Position numbers and translations under genes: made by a program
Part shown: positions 27,871-37,156 of the stretch, piece after piece
How the letters are laid out: every line of letters begins with the position of its first letter
How positions within the stretch are numbered: the stretch's first letter is position 1
Notes under the pieces: generated by a model
The model's database searches: none
The model's input: the letters and a program-made list of their open reading frames with translations, nothing else
Told to the model about the DNA's origin: nothing
NCBI RefSeq assembly: GCF_004168285.1
Contig: NZ_SEWF01000007.1
Span: 62,001 to 126,000 of the forward strand
Source of the DNA: Emticicia agri
Lineage (GTDB): Bacteria > Bacteroidota > Bacteroidia > Cytophagales > Spirosomataceae
Reading direction: 5' to 3'
Length of the DNA stretch: 64,000 nt

Positions 27871-28024
27871 TAATTTTGTAGCAGAAAAAAGCAATCATAT
27901 TGTTAATTTCTTAGCTTATTAAAGTTTTCAGATTCGATATTATTCAGAACGTAATATAGTTTTTTCATAAAAGTTGTGTGGATTCAATAGGACAAAGGCT
28001 GGGCAAATTGACCCAGCTTTTTTT
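27871..28024 (+). ncRNA. Candidate structured small RNA, unit 2, with its promoter core
   Basis: Starts with the promoter core TAATTTTG (27871-27878; no clear TTTG upstream), so the RNA would run from about 27885 to 28024. It contains a small stem ATATTA/TAATAT (27937-27942 with 27952-27957), then the same 18-nt box ATAAAAGTTGTGTGGATT (27967-27984), a similar stretch leading to AAAGGCTGG, and a terminator of different sequence but equal position. The conserved box with diverged, compensated terminator stems suggests paralogous RNAs rather than a simple DNA repeat. Confidence 0.5.
27994..28024 (+). terminator. Intrinsic terminator of small RNA unit 2
   Basis: GCTGGG (27998-28003) / CCCAGC (28012-28017) extended by AAAG/TTTT pairing, followed by seven T residues. 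Confidence 0.85.
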
Positions 28025-28270
28025 GAACAACCACAAAAATTTACCAACTGGGTAAATGGTTTTCTGAAAAATCGTTTTAAGTAGGCACCCCATTAAAAGC
28101 TTTTAATTGGTTTTTAATTTCATATTAAAGCTATCTTCATGTTGCCTTCTCACCTTTGCTATCGTAAAAGCACCATCAGGTACAATCAGGATTATTATCA
28201 GATTTGAAATAAAATTTCAGGTGATTTTATTTTATCAGATTTATTAATTAACTTAAAATTTAATATAACT

Positions 28271-28960
28271 ATGCCAAACGATATGAGAGTTTTAGTAGTG
28301 GAAGATGAGCCGAAATTAGCCGAATTTGTAAAAAAAGGTTTAGAAGAAAACGCATGCAATGTTGACATAGCCTATGATGGACAAATAGGAAGAAACATGG
28401 CATTGAGCAATCCTTATGATGTTTTAGTACTTGATGTAAATTTGCCTAAAATAAATGGTTTCGATTTAGCGCAGCAACTTCGGCAAGAGCAATTAGGTAC
28501 GCCCATTTTAATGCTCACAGCTATGGGAAGTATCAATGATAAATTGGTGGGATTCGGTGCAGGAGCAGACGATTATTTAGTGAAACCTTTTGAGTTCAGA
28601 GAGTTATTAGTGCGTTTGAGAGCTCTGCAACGCCGTTCAAATGATATGCTTCCGCAACAAAATATATTAAAAGTTGCTGACCTTGAACTTGACCTTAATG
28701 AAAAAGTAGCAAGACGCAGACAACATACCATTGATTTAACTGCACGTGAGTTTGCTTTATTAGAGTATCTCATGCGTAACAGAGGTCGTGTGGTATCACG
28801 GGTGGACATTGCAGAAAAAGTATGGGACATACATTTTGATACGGGTACTAATACTATAGACGTGTATATTAATTTTCTGCGCAAAAAAATTGACAAAGAT
28901 TTTACTACCAAACTCATTCATACTGTAGTAGGAATGGGCTATATTCTGAAAGAAGACTAA
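28271..28960 (+). CDS. OmpR-family response regulator
   Basis: 229 residues. The receiver domain has acidic residues in VVEDEP, phospho-acceptor D55 in VLDVNLPK, and K in DDYLVKPF. The C-terminal winged helix (about 130-228) shows DLTAREFALLEYLMRN and TNTIDVYINFLRKKID, typical of CusR/OmpR-type regulators. A second in-frame ATG lies at 28283, but the upstream start is kept. It is followed 9 bp later by its sensor kinase. The 300 bp upstream hold the two small-RNA units. Confidence 0.94.
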   Translation: MPNDMRVLVVEDEPKLAEFVKKGLEENACNVDIAYDGQIGRNMALSNPYDVLVLDVNLPKINGFDLAQQLRQEQLGTPILMLTAMGSINDKLVGFGAGADDYLVKPFEFRELLVRLRALQRRSNDMLPQQNILKVADLELDLNEKVARRRQHTIDLTAREFALLEYLMRNRGRVVSRVDIAEKVWDIHFDTGTNTIDVYINFLRKKIDKDFTTKLIHTVVGMGYILKED

Positions 28961-28969
28961 CCATTTTTA

Positions 28970-30337
28970 ATGAAAATTATAGATAGACAACCTCTTCGTG
29001 CCTCTTTAATAGTTTCTATTTTATTTGGTGCCTTTTCCATTGTAATCTATAATTTTTATGCTGATTTCCGTCAGAAAGAATTTCTTAAAATTCTGAGGCA
29101 GAACGCCATCTCGCGCGAACGTCTCTTGGCTGACAGTACTTCTCTTTTGCCTGCGGTTCTTGAACAGATTGAGACTAACTCAGAATTCAGAATGAAAGGC
29201 GAAGCTACCGGTATTTATGATACCAATGGGAACGCTATTTATGTCTTCTCTGCTGAAAAACAATTATCTCCTCCTTTACTTAAACAGGTACTTAGAAAAA
29301 AAGAGGTAGTTATTGATAGCCTCAATATTGACAGAATATTATTTCTTTATGAAGTACCTGAAAACCATCAGAAAGTTATTCTATCAGCAGCCGCTATTGA
29401 CGATTTTGGCTATGCCAAGCAAGAAAGGCTTAGAGATTTATTATTGGTAGGCACCTTCATAGCCATTATTGTAATTATTCTGATGATGCGCTTTTTTGTA
29501 AAACGTGATGTAAAACCCATAGGCCAGATTGCCGACCGAATGGAGCAAATTACAGCACACGATTCTAATCAGCGTTTACCGGAGGCTAATCTGCATGATG
29601 AAGTAGGCCAGATGGCACGCACATTCAACGATTTGCTTGATAGACTTGAGTTTGCCTACACGCAACAAAGAAATTTTGTATCTTACGTAACGCACGAACT
29701 GCGTACACCGCTGACAATTATGCAAGGGCAGGCAGAAGTAACGCTCATGAAAGAACGTACCAATCCTGAGTACAGGCAAGCCTTAGAGTCAGTAAAAGCT
29801 GAGGTACAGGATATGATTAAACTGGTGAACGAGTTACTGGAACTGGTAAGAGCCAATGCCGATGCCCATCTGGTTGATTTAAGACAAGTACGGGTAGATG
29901 ACCTTCTGTGGCAGGCACGTGGCCAGTTGATACAGAAAAAACCACATTATGAGATAAACGTCCGTTTTGAGGAAGTACCGGACTCTGAAGACATAACCGT
30001 AATGGGAAATGCCGCTTTATTAAAAATGGCATTTATGAATATCATGGAAAATGCCTGCAAATATAGTCTGGAACCAGTTTGTCAGGTATTGATTCATACC
30101 CGTAAAAAAGAAGTGGCTGTGCGCTTCATCGACCAGGGGACAGGTATTTCAGAAAACGATTTAGAACATATTTTTGAGCCATTCTATCGCTCAGTCAATA
30201 CACACGATATATCCGGTCATGGAATAGGGCTGCCTCTTACCAAAAGAATCATCGAAATTCACCGAGGAAAGATAGCAATTGAATCAGAAGTAGGGAATGG
30301 TAGCACAATTATTATTATATTGCCAACAATTGATTAG
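28970..30337 (+). CDS. HAMP-containing sensor histidine kinase
   Basis: 455 residues. TM1 near 12-28, an extracytoplasmic loop of about 130 residues, TM2 near 158-178, HAMP (VKRDVKPIGQIADRMEQI), HisKA with H242 in YVTHELRTPLT, and HATPase_c with the N box in MAFMNIMENACKYS and the G boxes DQGTGIS and GHGIGLPLTKRI. It is the partner of the OmpR-type regulator just upstream. The layout resembles CusS-like kinases that sense periplasmic signals, but the loop does not identify the signal. Confidence 0.93.
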   Translation: MKIIDRQPLRASLIVSILFGAFSIVIYNFYADFRQKEFLKILRQNAISRERLLADSTSLLPAVLEQIETNSEFRMKGEATGIYDTNGNAIYVFSAEKQLSPPLLKQVLRKKEVVIDSLNIDRILFLYEVPENHQKVILSAAAIDDFGYAKQERLRDLLLVGTFIAIIVIILMMRFFVKRDVKPIGQIADRMEQITAHDSNQRLPEANLHDEVGQMARTFNDLLDRLEFAYTQQRNFVSYVTHELRTPLTIMQGQAEVTLMKERTNPEYRQALESVKAEVQDMIKLVNELLELVRANADAHLVDLRQVRVDDLLWQARGQLIQKKPHYEINVRFEEVPDSEDITVMGNAALLKMAFMNIMENACKYSLEPVCQVLIHTRKKEVAVRFIDQGTGISENDLEHIFEPFYRSVNTHDISGHGIGLPLTKRIIEIHRGKIAIESEVGNGSTIIIILPTID

Positions 30338-30351
30338 CATTATAATTCTCA

Positions 30352-31206
30352 ATGAAACTTCTCATTCTAGCCGGGGGAATGTCGTCCCGTATGAAAAAGG
30401 ATTTAACGAGCAACATGGCTCTTGATCCAAAACTAATTGAACAGGCCAATACATTACCTAAATGTATGATTGGTGTAGGAAAAAACGGCCGTCCTTTTAT
30501 GGATTATGTCTTATACAATGCTTCAAAAGCAAGGATAAAAGAAGTAATACTAATTCTGAACCCTAAAGACACTGTTACGCAAACCCACTACGAAAATCTG
30601 ACAGCTAACCATAAAAACTGGGGACTTGATATAAAGTTTGCGAGGCAATATATTCCTGAAAACCGTGAAAAACCTTTAGGCACTACTGATGCCATTGAAC
30701 AGGCATTAATGCAATTCCCTTCCTGGCAAAACAGCCGATTTATTGTCTGCAATGGCGATAACCTGTATCCTTCCAAAGCCTTCAGATTATTAGTAGATGA
30801 TACCCATCCGAATGCCATGCTTGACTGGGACACAGGAGGCTACACCGTAGAAAGGGTACGCAATTGTGCCATTATCAAAAAAGATAAAAAAGGCTTTTTA
30901 ATTGATTTAGTGGAAAAACCCAATGACACTGAGTGGGAAGAAATTGTGAAAACCATGCCACGTATGGGCATAAGCTGGAATATATTTGCCTTCACAGCCA
31001 AAGACCTAATACCTTTTTTAGAAAAAACGCCTTTGCATCCAATCAGAAACGAAAAAGAAATACCTGTTACTGTCAGACTATGGGCAAACGAAGTACCCGA
31101 AAGTATTTATACTATACCCATAGCAGACGTTTTACCTGATTTAACCAGTAAAAGCGATATTGCAGACATTCAGACTATTTTAGAAAAAGACTACGGGGAT
31201 TTTTAA
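30352..31206 (+). CDS. Sugar-phosphate nucleotidyltransferase
   Basis: 284 residues. N-terminal NTP-transferase signature LLILAGGMSSRMKKD, the PLGTTDAIEQAL segment, and a metal-binding acidic motif near VCNGDNLYP. This is the fold of glucose-1-phosphate thymidylyl/uridylyl-transferases, which make NDP-sugars. The exact sugar and nucleotide cannot be read. It follows the sensor kinase by 14 bp and may be in the same transcript. The stop overlaps that of the convergent MFS gene by 4 bp (TTAA). Confidence 0.8.
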   Translation: MKLLILAGGMSSRMKKDLTSNMALDPKLIEQANTLPKCMIGVGKNGRPFMDYVLYNASKARIKEVILILNPKDTVTQTHYENLTANHKNWGLDIKFARQYIPENREKPLGTTDAIEQALMQFPSWQNSRFIVCNGDNLYPSKAFRLLVDDTHPNAMLDWDTGGYTVERVRNCAIIKKDKKGFLIDLVEKPNDTEWEEIVKTMPRMGISWNIFAFTAKDLIPFLEKTPLHPIRNEKEIPVTVRLWANEVPESIYTIPIADVLPDLTSKSDIADIQTILEKDYGDF

Positions 31207-32453
31207 GACTCTTTCTCTACCACTAAATTTTTGGTTGGGTCAATCCAAAACCACAATAGTGAGGCTACTATCAGGCAACCCGCTATCAGGAACAGCGGAT
31301 AGTTGAAATTGCCTGTCTGCTGTACAATGATACCAAAAATGATGGTGATGAAAAATCCGCCTAATTGTCCTGCAAAATTCATTGCGCCTGCTACCGTACC
31401 TGAATACTGCTTGCCAATATCTACACATACTGCAAAAGCAACAGGTAAAGTAAAATCTTTTAACAAAACACATAAGGCTAAAAGATAGCCAGCCAGTTCA
31501 TTATCAGTTGTGAGGCCTGAGGCGAGAAAGCATATACTTGAACTACCCAGGCCCAATACACCAACCACCCGTCTTCCTATCTTTAGTCCATACCTTTTAG
31601 TCAGCAAATCACTGGCAAACCCTCCCGCCAGGCACCCGATAGCCCCTAAGAAATAAGACAGCGAAACAAAATTCTTTGCCTGGTCTTCGGTCATGTGCCT
31701 GCCTTCCTGAAAATAGGTAGATGACCAGTTGGTAAAAAAATAGGACGCATAAAAAAACAAATGACACATCAGCATTAATACCCATACATTCGGATTTTTC
31801 ACAACAATCCGCCAATCTACATGATGGTCTGAAACCGACTTTTTTCTACCTTTTTCTATTTCATCTACCTCTGCCTGTTTAATCCCGGGCATTTCAGCAG
31901 GCGAATCACGAAACCATAAATACCAGGCAATTGCCCATACCGCACCCACTATACCCAATATAAAGAATGCCATACGCCAACCTGCCGCATGCACCAACGG
32001 AATCACTAACAAGGGAGTCAACGCTCCTCCTAACCGTCCGGCTGCCCAGATAACTGATTGCGCCCTACCTACTTCAACCGAAGGAAACCAACGTGAAATG
32101 ACAATAGAGGCATTAGGATAAGCTCCGGCTTCTCCTGCGCCAAATAAAAAGCGTATAATTAGTAGATAGAGATAATTAAATGCGGTACCTGTGAGCGCCG
32201 TAAAACCAGACCACCACAATACTACCCTTGTTAAAACCTTGCGTGGCCCAATTTTATCACCTAATATGCCGGTTGGCAGTTCAAAAAGTGCATAAGCAAG
32301 TGAAAAAGCCCCTAAAATATAACCGAAAGATTCATTATTCAAGTTTAAATCAGACTTCACATATTTACTTACCACATTCATACAAACCCGGTCAAGGTAG
32401 GTAATAATAGAAAGCAGGAATAAGCCAAAAAGGACCTGATAGCGGATTTTCAT
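31203..32453 (-). CDS. MFS transporter, anion:cation symporter (sugar-acid) type
   Basis: 416 residues with about 12 hydrophobic helices. The N-terminal YLDRVCMNVVSKYVKSDLNLN, the loop-2-type motif GILGDKIGPRKVLTRV, and FLFGAGEAGAYPNASIVISRWFP are typical of the ACS family (hexuronate, glucarate and phthalate importers). The substrate is not determined. It converges on the nucleotidyltransferase, with overlapping stop codons, and diverges from the azurin-like gene. Confidence 0.87.
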   Translation of the reverse strand: MKIRYQVLFGLFLLSIITYLDRVCMNVVSKYVKSDLNLNNESFGYILGAFSLAYALFELPTGILGDKIGPRKVLTRVVLWWSGFTALTGTAFNYLYLLIIRFLFGAGEAGAYPNASIVISRWFPSVEVGRAQSVIWAAGRLGGALTPLLVIPLVHAAGWRMAFFILGIVGAVWAIAWYLWFRDSPAEMPGIKQAEVDEIEKGRKKSVSDHHVDWRIVVKNPNVWVLMLMCHLFFYASYFFTNWSSTYFQEGRHMTEDQAKNFVSLSYFLGAIGCLAGGFASDLLTKRYGLKIGRRVVGVLGLGSSSICFLASGLTTDNELAGYLLALCVLLKDFTLPVAFAVCVDIGKQYSGTVAGAMNFAGQLGGFFITIIFGIIVQQTGNFNYPLFLIAGCLIVASLLWFWIDPTKNLVVEKES

Positions 32454-32519
32454 AGAATTTTGGTAAGAATAGTATAAATTTAAGACAGGTAAATATAAGA
32501 AAAATTAATGATTAGTCTC

Positions 32520-32527
32520 TATTTTTG
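32520..32527 (+). promoter_or_regulatory. Promoter core before the azurin-like gene
   Basis: TATTTTTG matches TANNTTTG exactly, 27 bp before the ATG; the upstream TTTG element is not evident. Confidence 0.35.
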
Positions 32528-32554
32528 AATACTCATTCACCCTAAGGAATTATT

Positions 32555-33658
32555 ATGTTGAAACCTGTTTTTACTATTAAGCAATGCATCTCTTGCTTGG
32601 TTTTATGGTTATGCGCTGCCTGTTTCCCATTATCCGCTCAGCAAGATACTACCATTATTATCAAGGTTTTAGGCAATTTGCAGTTTGATTTACCCCGTTT
32701 CGCTGTTCGTCCTAATACACGTGTAACCATTACTTTGGATAACCATGATGATATGGCACATAATCTTGTGGTTACCCAGCCCGATTCAAGAGTTAAAGTG
32801 GTTGACGAGGCTTTGAAATTAGCAGACAAAGGTGCTAAAATGGATTATGTACCCAACTCTCCGTTAGTTATTGCGCATACTAAAATTCTTGAACCCGGCA
32901 AAATGGAAAGTATCACATTTATGGTGGATAAAGAAGGTACCTACCCTTATGTATGTACGTATCCTGGGCATGGATACATTATGTATGGCGCTATGTATGT
33001 AACAACAAATCCTTTACCTCCACTTGAAAAAGACCTGAACGTGCCGGAGACACAAAGGCAAAAAACAGGCACTATGGCAAATCATGCCGGGCATCACATG
33101 GCTACCCCCTCGCCTCATCCTTATCCTTTAAAGTACCCATTACATTACCGCACTTTCATGCCAGATTGCAGTCCGGCAGCGATTGCAGTTGCTTTGACTG
33201 AGACGGAATCTTACTGTTTCGATGCCGGAAAATGCTTTTTACGGTATGCCTGGTCTGGTGGATTTGTAGATAACAGCGAGCAATGGAAAGGAAACGGCAG
33301 TAAACTTACTAAAATAGTGGGTGATGTTTACTGGCGTGATAATACAGGGTTTCCATTCCGGGTCGGAAATACTGATAACACGCCTGAAGTTCATTTTAAG
33401 GGTTATCATTTTACCAATCGCAATCCTACATTCAGATATTTATTAAATACGATTGAGGTAAAAGAAACGCTCACCTTATTGCCCAACGGTGCAGGTTTAA
33501 AAAGGACTTTTACTTTTAAAAACAACACTCAACCGCTTTACTTTCTCACGAAAGCCGACGATGGCGTTACCTATAAAAGCTCGGTAGGCAAGTTTGATAA
33601 GGGTATGCTGAAAATCCCGACAGGCACACAGAAAGTAACCCTAACCATGATAAAATAA
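32555..33658 (+). CDS. Exported azurin-like blue-copper protein with C-terminal extension
   Basis: 367 residues, signal peptide about 1-29. Residues 32-150 form a cupredoxin with a complete type 1 copper set: H69 (MAHNLVV), C134, H139 and M143 (CTYPGHGYIM), with the same Cys-His-Met spacing as azurin. The remaining about 200 residues, after a His-rich linker (HAGHHMATPSPHPYP), form a beta-rich domain I do not recognise. It probably passes electrons in the periplasm. It is one base upstream of a sugar-dehydrogenase-like propeller protein, a likely partner. Confidence 0.85.
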   Translation: MLKPVFTIKQCISCLVLWLCAACFPLSAQQDTTIIIKVLGNLQFDLPRFAVRPNTRVTITLDNHDDMAHNLVVTQPDSRVKVVDEALKLADKGAKMDYVPNSPLVIAHTKILEPGKMESITFMVDKEGTYPYVCTYPGHGYIMYGAMYVTTNPLPPLEKDLNVPETQRQKTGTMANHAGHHMATPSPHPYPLKYPLHYRTFMPDCSPAAIAVALTETESYCFDAGKCFLRYAWSGGFVDNSEQWKGNGSKLTKIVGDVYWRDNTGFPFRVGNTDNTPEVHFKGYHFTNRNPTFRYLLNTIEVKETLTLLPNGAGLKRTFTFKNNTQPLYFLTKADDGVTYKSSVGKFDKGMLKIPTGTQKVTLTMIK

Positions 33659-33659
33659 G

Positions 33660-35150
33660 ATGAAAATGCCTCGAAATATAACCATTCTAATCATCAGCTT
33701 ACTCTTTATTCAGAATAGCTATGCCAGATACTATGCACCTAAAGACTCGGCTGCACAGTATTATACGGTTGAAAATATTCCATTGCCAGAAGGCTTAATT
33801 GCCGAAACAGGTGCTATTGGTTTTATGCCTGATGGCAGGTTTATCGCCTGTTTTCATAGAGGCGAAATAATGACCTATAACCTGAAAACCAAAAAGTGGA
33901 AACTTTTTGCCGAAGGTATGCACGACCCGTTAGGTATTTTAGTAGTTAATAATCGTGAAATTCTGATTATGCAAAGGCCTGAACTCACCCGCATCAGAGA
34001 TACAGATGGCGATGGAGTAGCCGATGATTATGAAACTGTAACCGACGACTTCGGCTTATCAGGAAATTACCATGAATTTGCTTTTGGCCCTGTGGCAGAC
34101 AAACAGGGCAATCTCTATATTGCACTCAATTTAGCTTCTAATGGCGCAGGTATCAGAAAAGAAATCAGAGGTACCTACGATTCTCTTTCACGCCCCGGCC
34201 GTATGTATTCTTGTGTACCTTACAGAGGATGGATTATGAAACTAACCAAAGATGGCAAACTTCATCCTTTTGCTGTAGGTTTCAGGTCGCCGAATAGTTT
34301 AGGATTCGATGCAAAAGGCCGTTTATTCGTTTCAGATAACCAGGGAGACTGGCTCGGAACAAGTAAACTTTTCCATGTAGAAGAAGGTAAATTTTATGGG
34401 CATCCGGCAGGTCTAATCTGGAAAGAAGACTTCCCAAGGGTAGTACCTATTAAATTGCCTGTATCAAAATTGGATAGTATGCGCACAAAAGAATCTATTC
34501 AGTTTCCTCATGGCTATTTTGCCAATTCCCCTACCCAACCCATCTGGGATAATACCAACGGAAAATTCGGCCCCTTTGCCGGACAGATGATAGTTGGCGA
34601 CATGGATCATAAATATGTGATGAGAATATTGGTTGAAGAAGTGGGTGGTGCTTTACAAGGTGCCTGCATTCCTATGAATTTTGGCTCGAAAATGCGTATT
34701 GGCAACAATCGGTTAGTTTTTGCACCCGATGGTAGTCTATGGGTAGGTCAGAACGACCACGGTTGGGCAGGTTCAAGAGGTATTCAGCACATTAGCTGGA
34801 AAGGTAAAACACATCTCGATATAATGGCTATGAATCTGACCAAAACAGGTTTTGATTTAACTTTTACCCTACCCCTCAGCGAAGAAGCCGCCATTGATTT
34901 AGCTAATTATAAATTCAAACGTTACTATTACGAATACCATCAGGCTTATGGTTCTAAACAATTTGATGTGCAGGATATACCAGTAAAAGCTGTTAAGCTA
35001 TCAGCCGACCGAAAAAAAGTATCCATTGAACTGGCTGATATGAAAGCAGGGTATGTGTATGAATTAAGAACAGGAGATTTAAAAACAAACGACGATAAAT
35101 ACTTATTCAACAACCTCATCTGTTATACTTTGAATAAACTCTTAGAATGA
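33660..35150 (+). CDS. Exported six-bladed propeller, glucose/sorbosone dehydrogenase-like
   Basis: 496 residues, signal peptide MKMPRNITILIISLLFIQNSYA. Repeated blades (IGFMPDGRFIACFHRGEI, FAFGPVADKQGNLYIAL, SLGFDAKGRLFVSDNQGDW, LVFAPDGSLWVGQNDHGW) and the calcium-like loop DTDGDGVADD are those of large-scale Bacteroidota and Planctomycetota sugar-dehydrogenase-like propellers, some of which use PQQ. No cytochrome CxxCH is present, so electrons would need an external acceptor such as the azurin-like protein encoded one base upstream. Substrate and cofactor are unproven. Confidence 0.75.
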   Translation: MKMPRNITILIISLLFIQNSYARYYAPKDSAAQYYTVENIPLPEGLIAETGAIGFMPDGRFIACFHRGEIMTYNLKTKKWKLFAEGMHDPLGILVVNNREILIMQRPELTRIRDTDGDGVADDYETVTDDFGLSGNYHEFAFGPVADKQGNLYIALNLASNGAGIRKEIRGTYDSLSRPGRMYSCVPYRGWIMKLTKDGKLHPFAVGFRSPNSLGFDAKGRLFVSDNQGDWLGTSKLFHVEEGKFYGHPAGLIWKEDFPRVVPIKLPVSKLDSMRTKESIQFPHGYFANSPTQPIWDNTNGKFGPFAGQMIVGDMDHKYVMRILVEEVGGALQGACIPMNFGSKMRIGNNRLVFAPDGSLWVGQNDHGWAGSRGIQHISWKGKTHLDIMAMNLTKTGFDLTFTLPLSEEAAIDLANYKFKRYYYEYHQAYGSKQFDVQDIPVKAVKLSADRKKVSIELADMKAGYVYELRTGDLKTNDDKYLFNNLICYTLNKLLE

Positions 35151-35260
35151 TTCTTTGGTTAATGAAAATAAGGCAGTAAACATAAGCTTTACTGATAAAT
35201 ATCATATGAGTTAATGTCTTACTATCCGAATTTTGCAACACGAATCATCCTTATTTGAAG

Positions 35261-36559
35261 ATGCCAATAGTTTCAGCAGAAGAAGCCCTGAAGGTAATTA
35301 AATCGGGCGATAAAATATATGTACATAGTGTAGCGGCTGCTCCTCAGTATTTAATAGACAACCTCGTAAAACGTTCAGATGAGATACGACACGTTGAATT
35401 ATACCATTTACATACAGAAGGCGATGCACCCTATACAAGACCTGAATACGAGGGTATTTTTCATACCAATGCTTTTTTCATAGGCAAAAATGTAAGAAAA
35501 GCCATTGATGAAGGCCGTGGAAGTTATATTCCGGTATTTCTGTCCGAAATCCCTAGACTCTTTAAACAGAAAATAATTAAGCTCAATGTAGCTTTAATCT
35601 CTGTTTCTCCTCCCGACAAAAATGGTTTCTGTTCCTTAGGCACCTCTGTTGATGCTACATTAGCCGCACTTGACTCGGCCGATATAGTAATTGCACAGGT
35701 AAATAAATTTGTACCCCGTACTTTAGGTGATAGCCAGATACACAGTAGTAAAATTAACTATCTTGTACCTTTCGATGCACCTTTACATGAAGTTTCATGG
35801 GGAAATCCTACCGAAATAGAGCAAAAAATAGGTAGTCATGTAGCCTCATTGGTTGAAGACGGAGCTACCCTGCAAATGGGCATAGGCAACATCCCGAATG
35901 CAGTTTTATCTGTTTTAGGCAATCATAAAGATTTGGGTATTCACACCGAAATGTTTTCAGATGGCGTAATTCCTTTGGTTAATAAAGGCGTGATTACAGG
36001 AAAATATAAGAAAAAGCATCGTGGTAAAATTGTGTCAACCTTTTTATACGGAAGTAAAAAACTCTATGATTTTGTTGACGACAACCCATTGATTACCATG
36101 TTACCAGTCGATTATGTAAACGATACATCCATTATCAGACAAAACCCTAAAGTAACCGCTATTAATAGTGCCATTGAAATTGATATTACCGGACAGGTTT
36201 GTGCCGATAGTATTGGTTATAAAATGTATTCGGGTGTTGGTGGGCAAATGGATTTTATCAGAGGAGCAGCATTGTCGGAAGGTGGGAAAGCCATTATTGC
36301 ACTGCCTGCCGCTACTAAATATGGTGAATCTAAAATTGCCACTCACCTGAAAGAAGGGGCTGGTGTAGTAACTACCCGTGCACATGTGCATTATGTAGTA
36401 ACCGAATACGGAATTGCCTATTTATATGGAAAAAATTTAGTAGAAAGAGCCAAAGAACTGATAAAGGTGGCTCACCCGGAACATCAGGAACGCCTTGAAA
36501 AAGAAGCTTTTGAGCGATTTAAACATCAATATTCGCAGGGTATTTACACTTATAAGTAA
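35261..36559 (+). CDS. Acetyl-CoA hydrolase/transferase family CoA-transferase
   Basis: 432 residues from ATG 35261; a TTG two codons earlier (35255) is the other possible start. Family I CoA-transferase of the acetyl-CoA hydrolase / 4-hydroxybutyrate CoA-transferase type. LQMGIGNIPNAVL is the CoA-binding region, GGQMDFIRGAALSEGGKAI the middle motif, and VVTEYGIAYLYGKNLVERA carries the catalytic-type region. It moves CoA between acyl-CoA and a short carboxylate such as acetate. The exact donor and acceptor cannot be read. Confidence 0.88.
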   Translation: MPIVSAEEALKVIKSGDKIYVHSVAAAPQYLIDNLVKRSDEIRHVELYHLHTEGDAPYTRPEYEGIFHTNAFFIGKNVRKAIDEGRGSYIPVFLSEIPRLFKQKIIKLNVALISVSPPDKNGFCSLGTSVDATLAALDSADIVIAQVNKFVPRTLGDSQIHSSKINYLVPFDAPLHEVSWGNPTEIEQKIGSHVASLVEDGATLQMGIGNIPNAVLSVLGNHKDLGIHTEMFSDGVIPLVNKGVITGKYKKKHRGKIVSTFLYGSKKLYDFVDDNPLITMLPVDYVNDTSIIRQNPKVTAINSAIEIDITGQVCADSIGYKMYSGVGGQMDFIRGAALSEGGKAIIALPAATKYGESKIATHLKEGAGVVTTRAHVHYVVTEYGIAYLYGKNLVERAKELIKVAHPEHQERLEKEAFERFKHQYSQGIYTYK

Positions 36560-36637
36560 TTTACTGAGATTCAACTTTATAAATAGTTAAAAACAGGAAT
36601 TTGTTGTTAATTTTGGGTGGACTAAAATTAACAACAA

Positions 36638-37099
36638 ATGAAACTTATCCTGATATTTATACTACTGACCTTTTCTTTTGATACCTTCTCCCAAAGTCCT
36701 TTAAAACTGGTTAATCCAAACTCGGTTTCTACTCCCAAAGGATATTCGCACACGGCCCAGATAGATTTAGGCAATGCTACCATGATACTCATTGCAGGAC
36801 AAGTACCTTTAGATAAACAAGGAAACCTGGTCGGCAAAGACGATTTTACCGGACAAACTGAACAGGTTTTTACCAACATCAAAAACATTATTGAAGAAGC
36901 AGGTGGGAATATGAATCATCTGGCCAAAATAACCATCTTTATCAGAGACGTAAGTAAAATACAAGTGGTACGAGATGTCAGAGACAGGTTTGTGAATACT
37001 CAAAATCCACCTGCGAGTACTTTGGTTGAGGTAAGCAAATTGTATCGGGACGATGTAATGATTGAGATAGAAGCTACAGCTGTAATCCCTAAAAAATAA
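36638..37099 (+). CDS. Exported Rid-family (YjgF/YER057c/UK114) protein
   Basis: 153 residues: signal peptide MKLILIFILLTFSFDTFSQ, then one Rid domain (AQIDLGNATMILIAGQVPLDKQG, ending in VMIEIEATAVIP). RidA deaminates reactive enamines and imines in the cytosol. This copy is exported, and the position of the catalytic arginine (PARxxVEV in RidA) reads PASTLVEV by eye. It therefore probably belongs to a Rid subgroup without the deaminase arginine, role unknown. A TAATTTTG core at 36608-36615 may be its promoter. Confidence 0.82.
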   Translation: MKLILIFILLTFSFDTFSQSPLKLVNPNSVSTPKGYSHTAQIDLGNATMILIAGQVPLDKQGNLVGKDDFTGQTEQVFTNIKNIIEEAGGNMNHLAKITIFIRDVSKIQVVRDVRDRFVNTQNPPASTLVEVSKLYRDDVMIEIEATAVIPKK

Positions 37100-37156
37100 A
37101 CTTTCCCGATATACATTTTTTAGCTACTTTAGGAAATCAATTATATCTTTTTCCCT

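Noticed and set aside
27744-27984. CRISPR or dispersed-repeat reading of the two 18-mers
   Set aside because: Only two copies, 223 bp apart, each tied to its own terminator and lacking regular spacers or adjacent cas genes.
35174-35194. Inverted repeat CAGTAAA/TTTACTG after the propeller gene as a terminator
   Set aside because: No T tract follows and the stem is weak; it may be chance.
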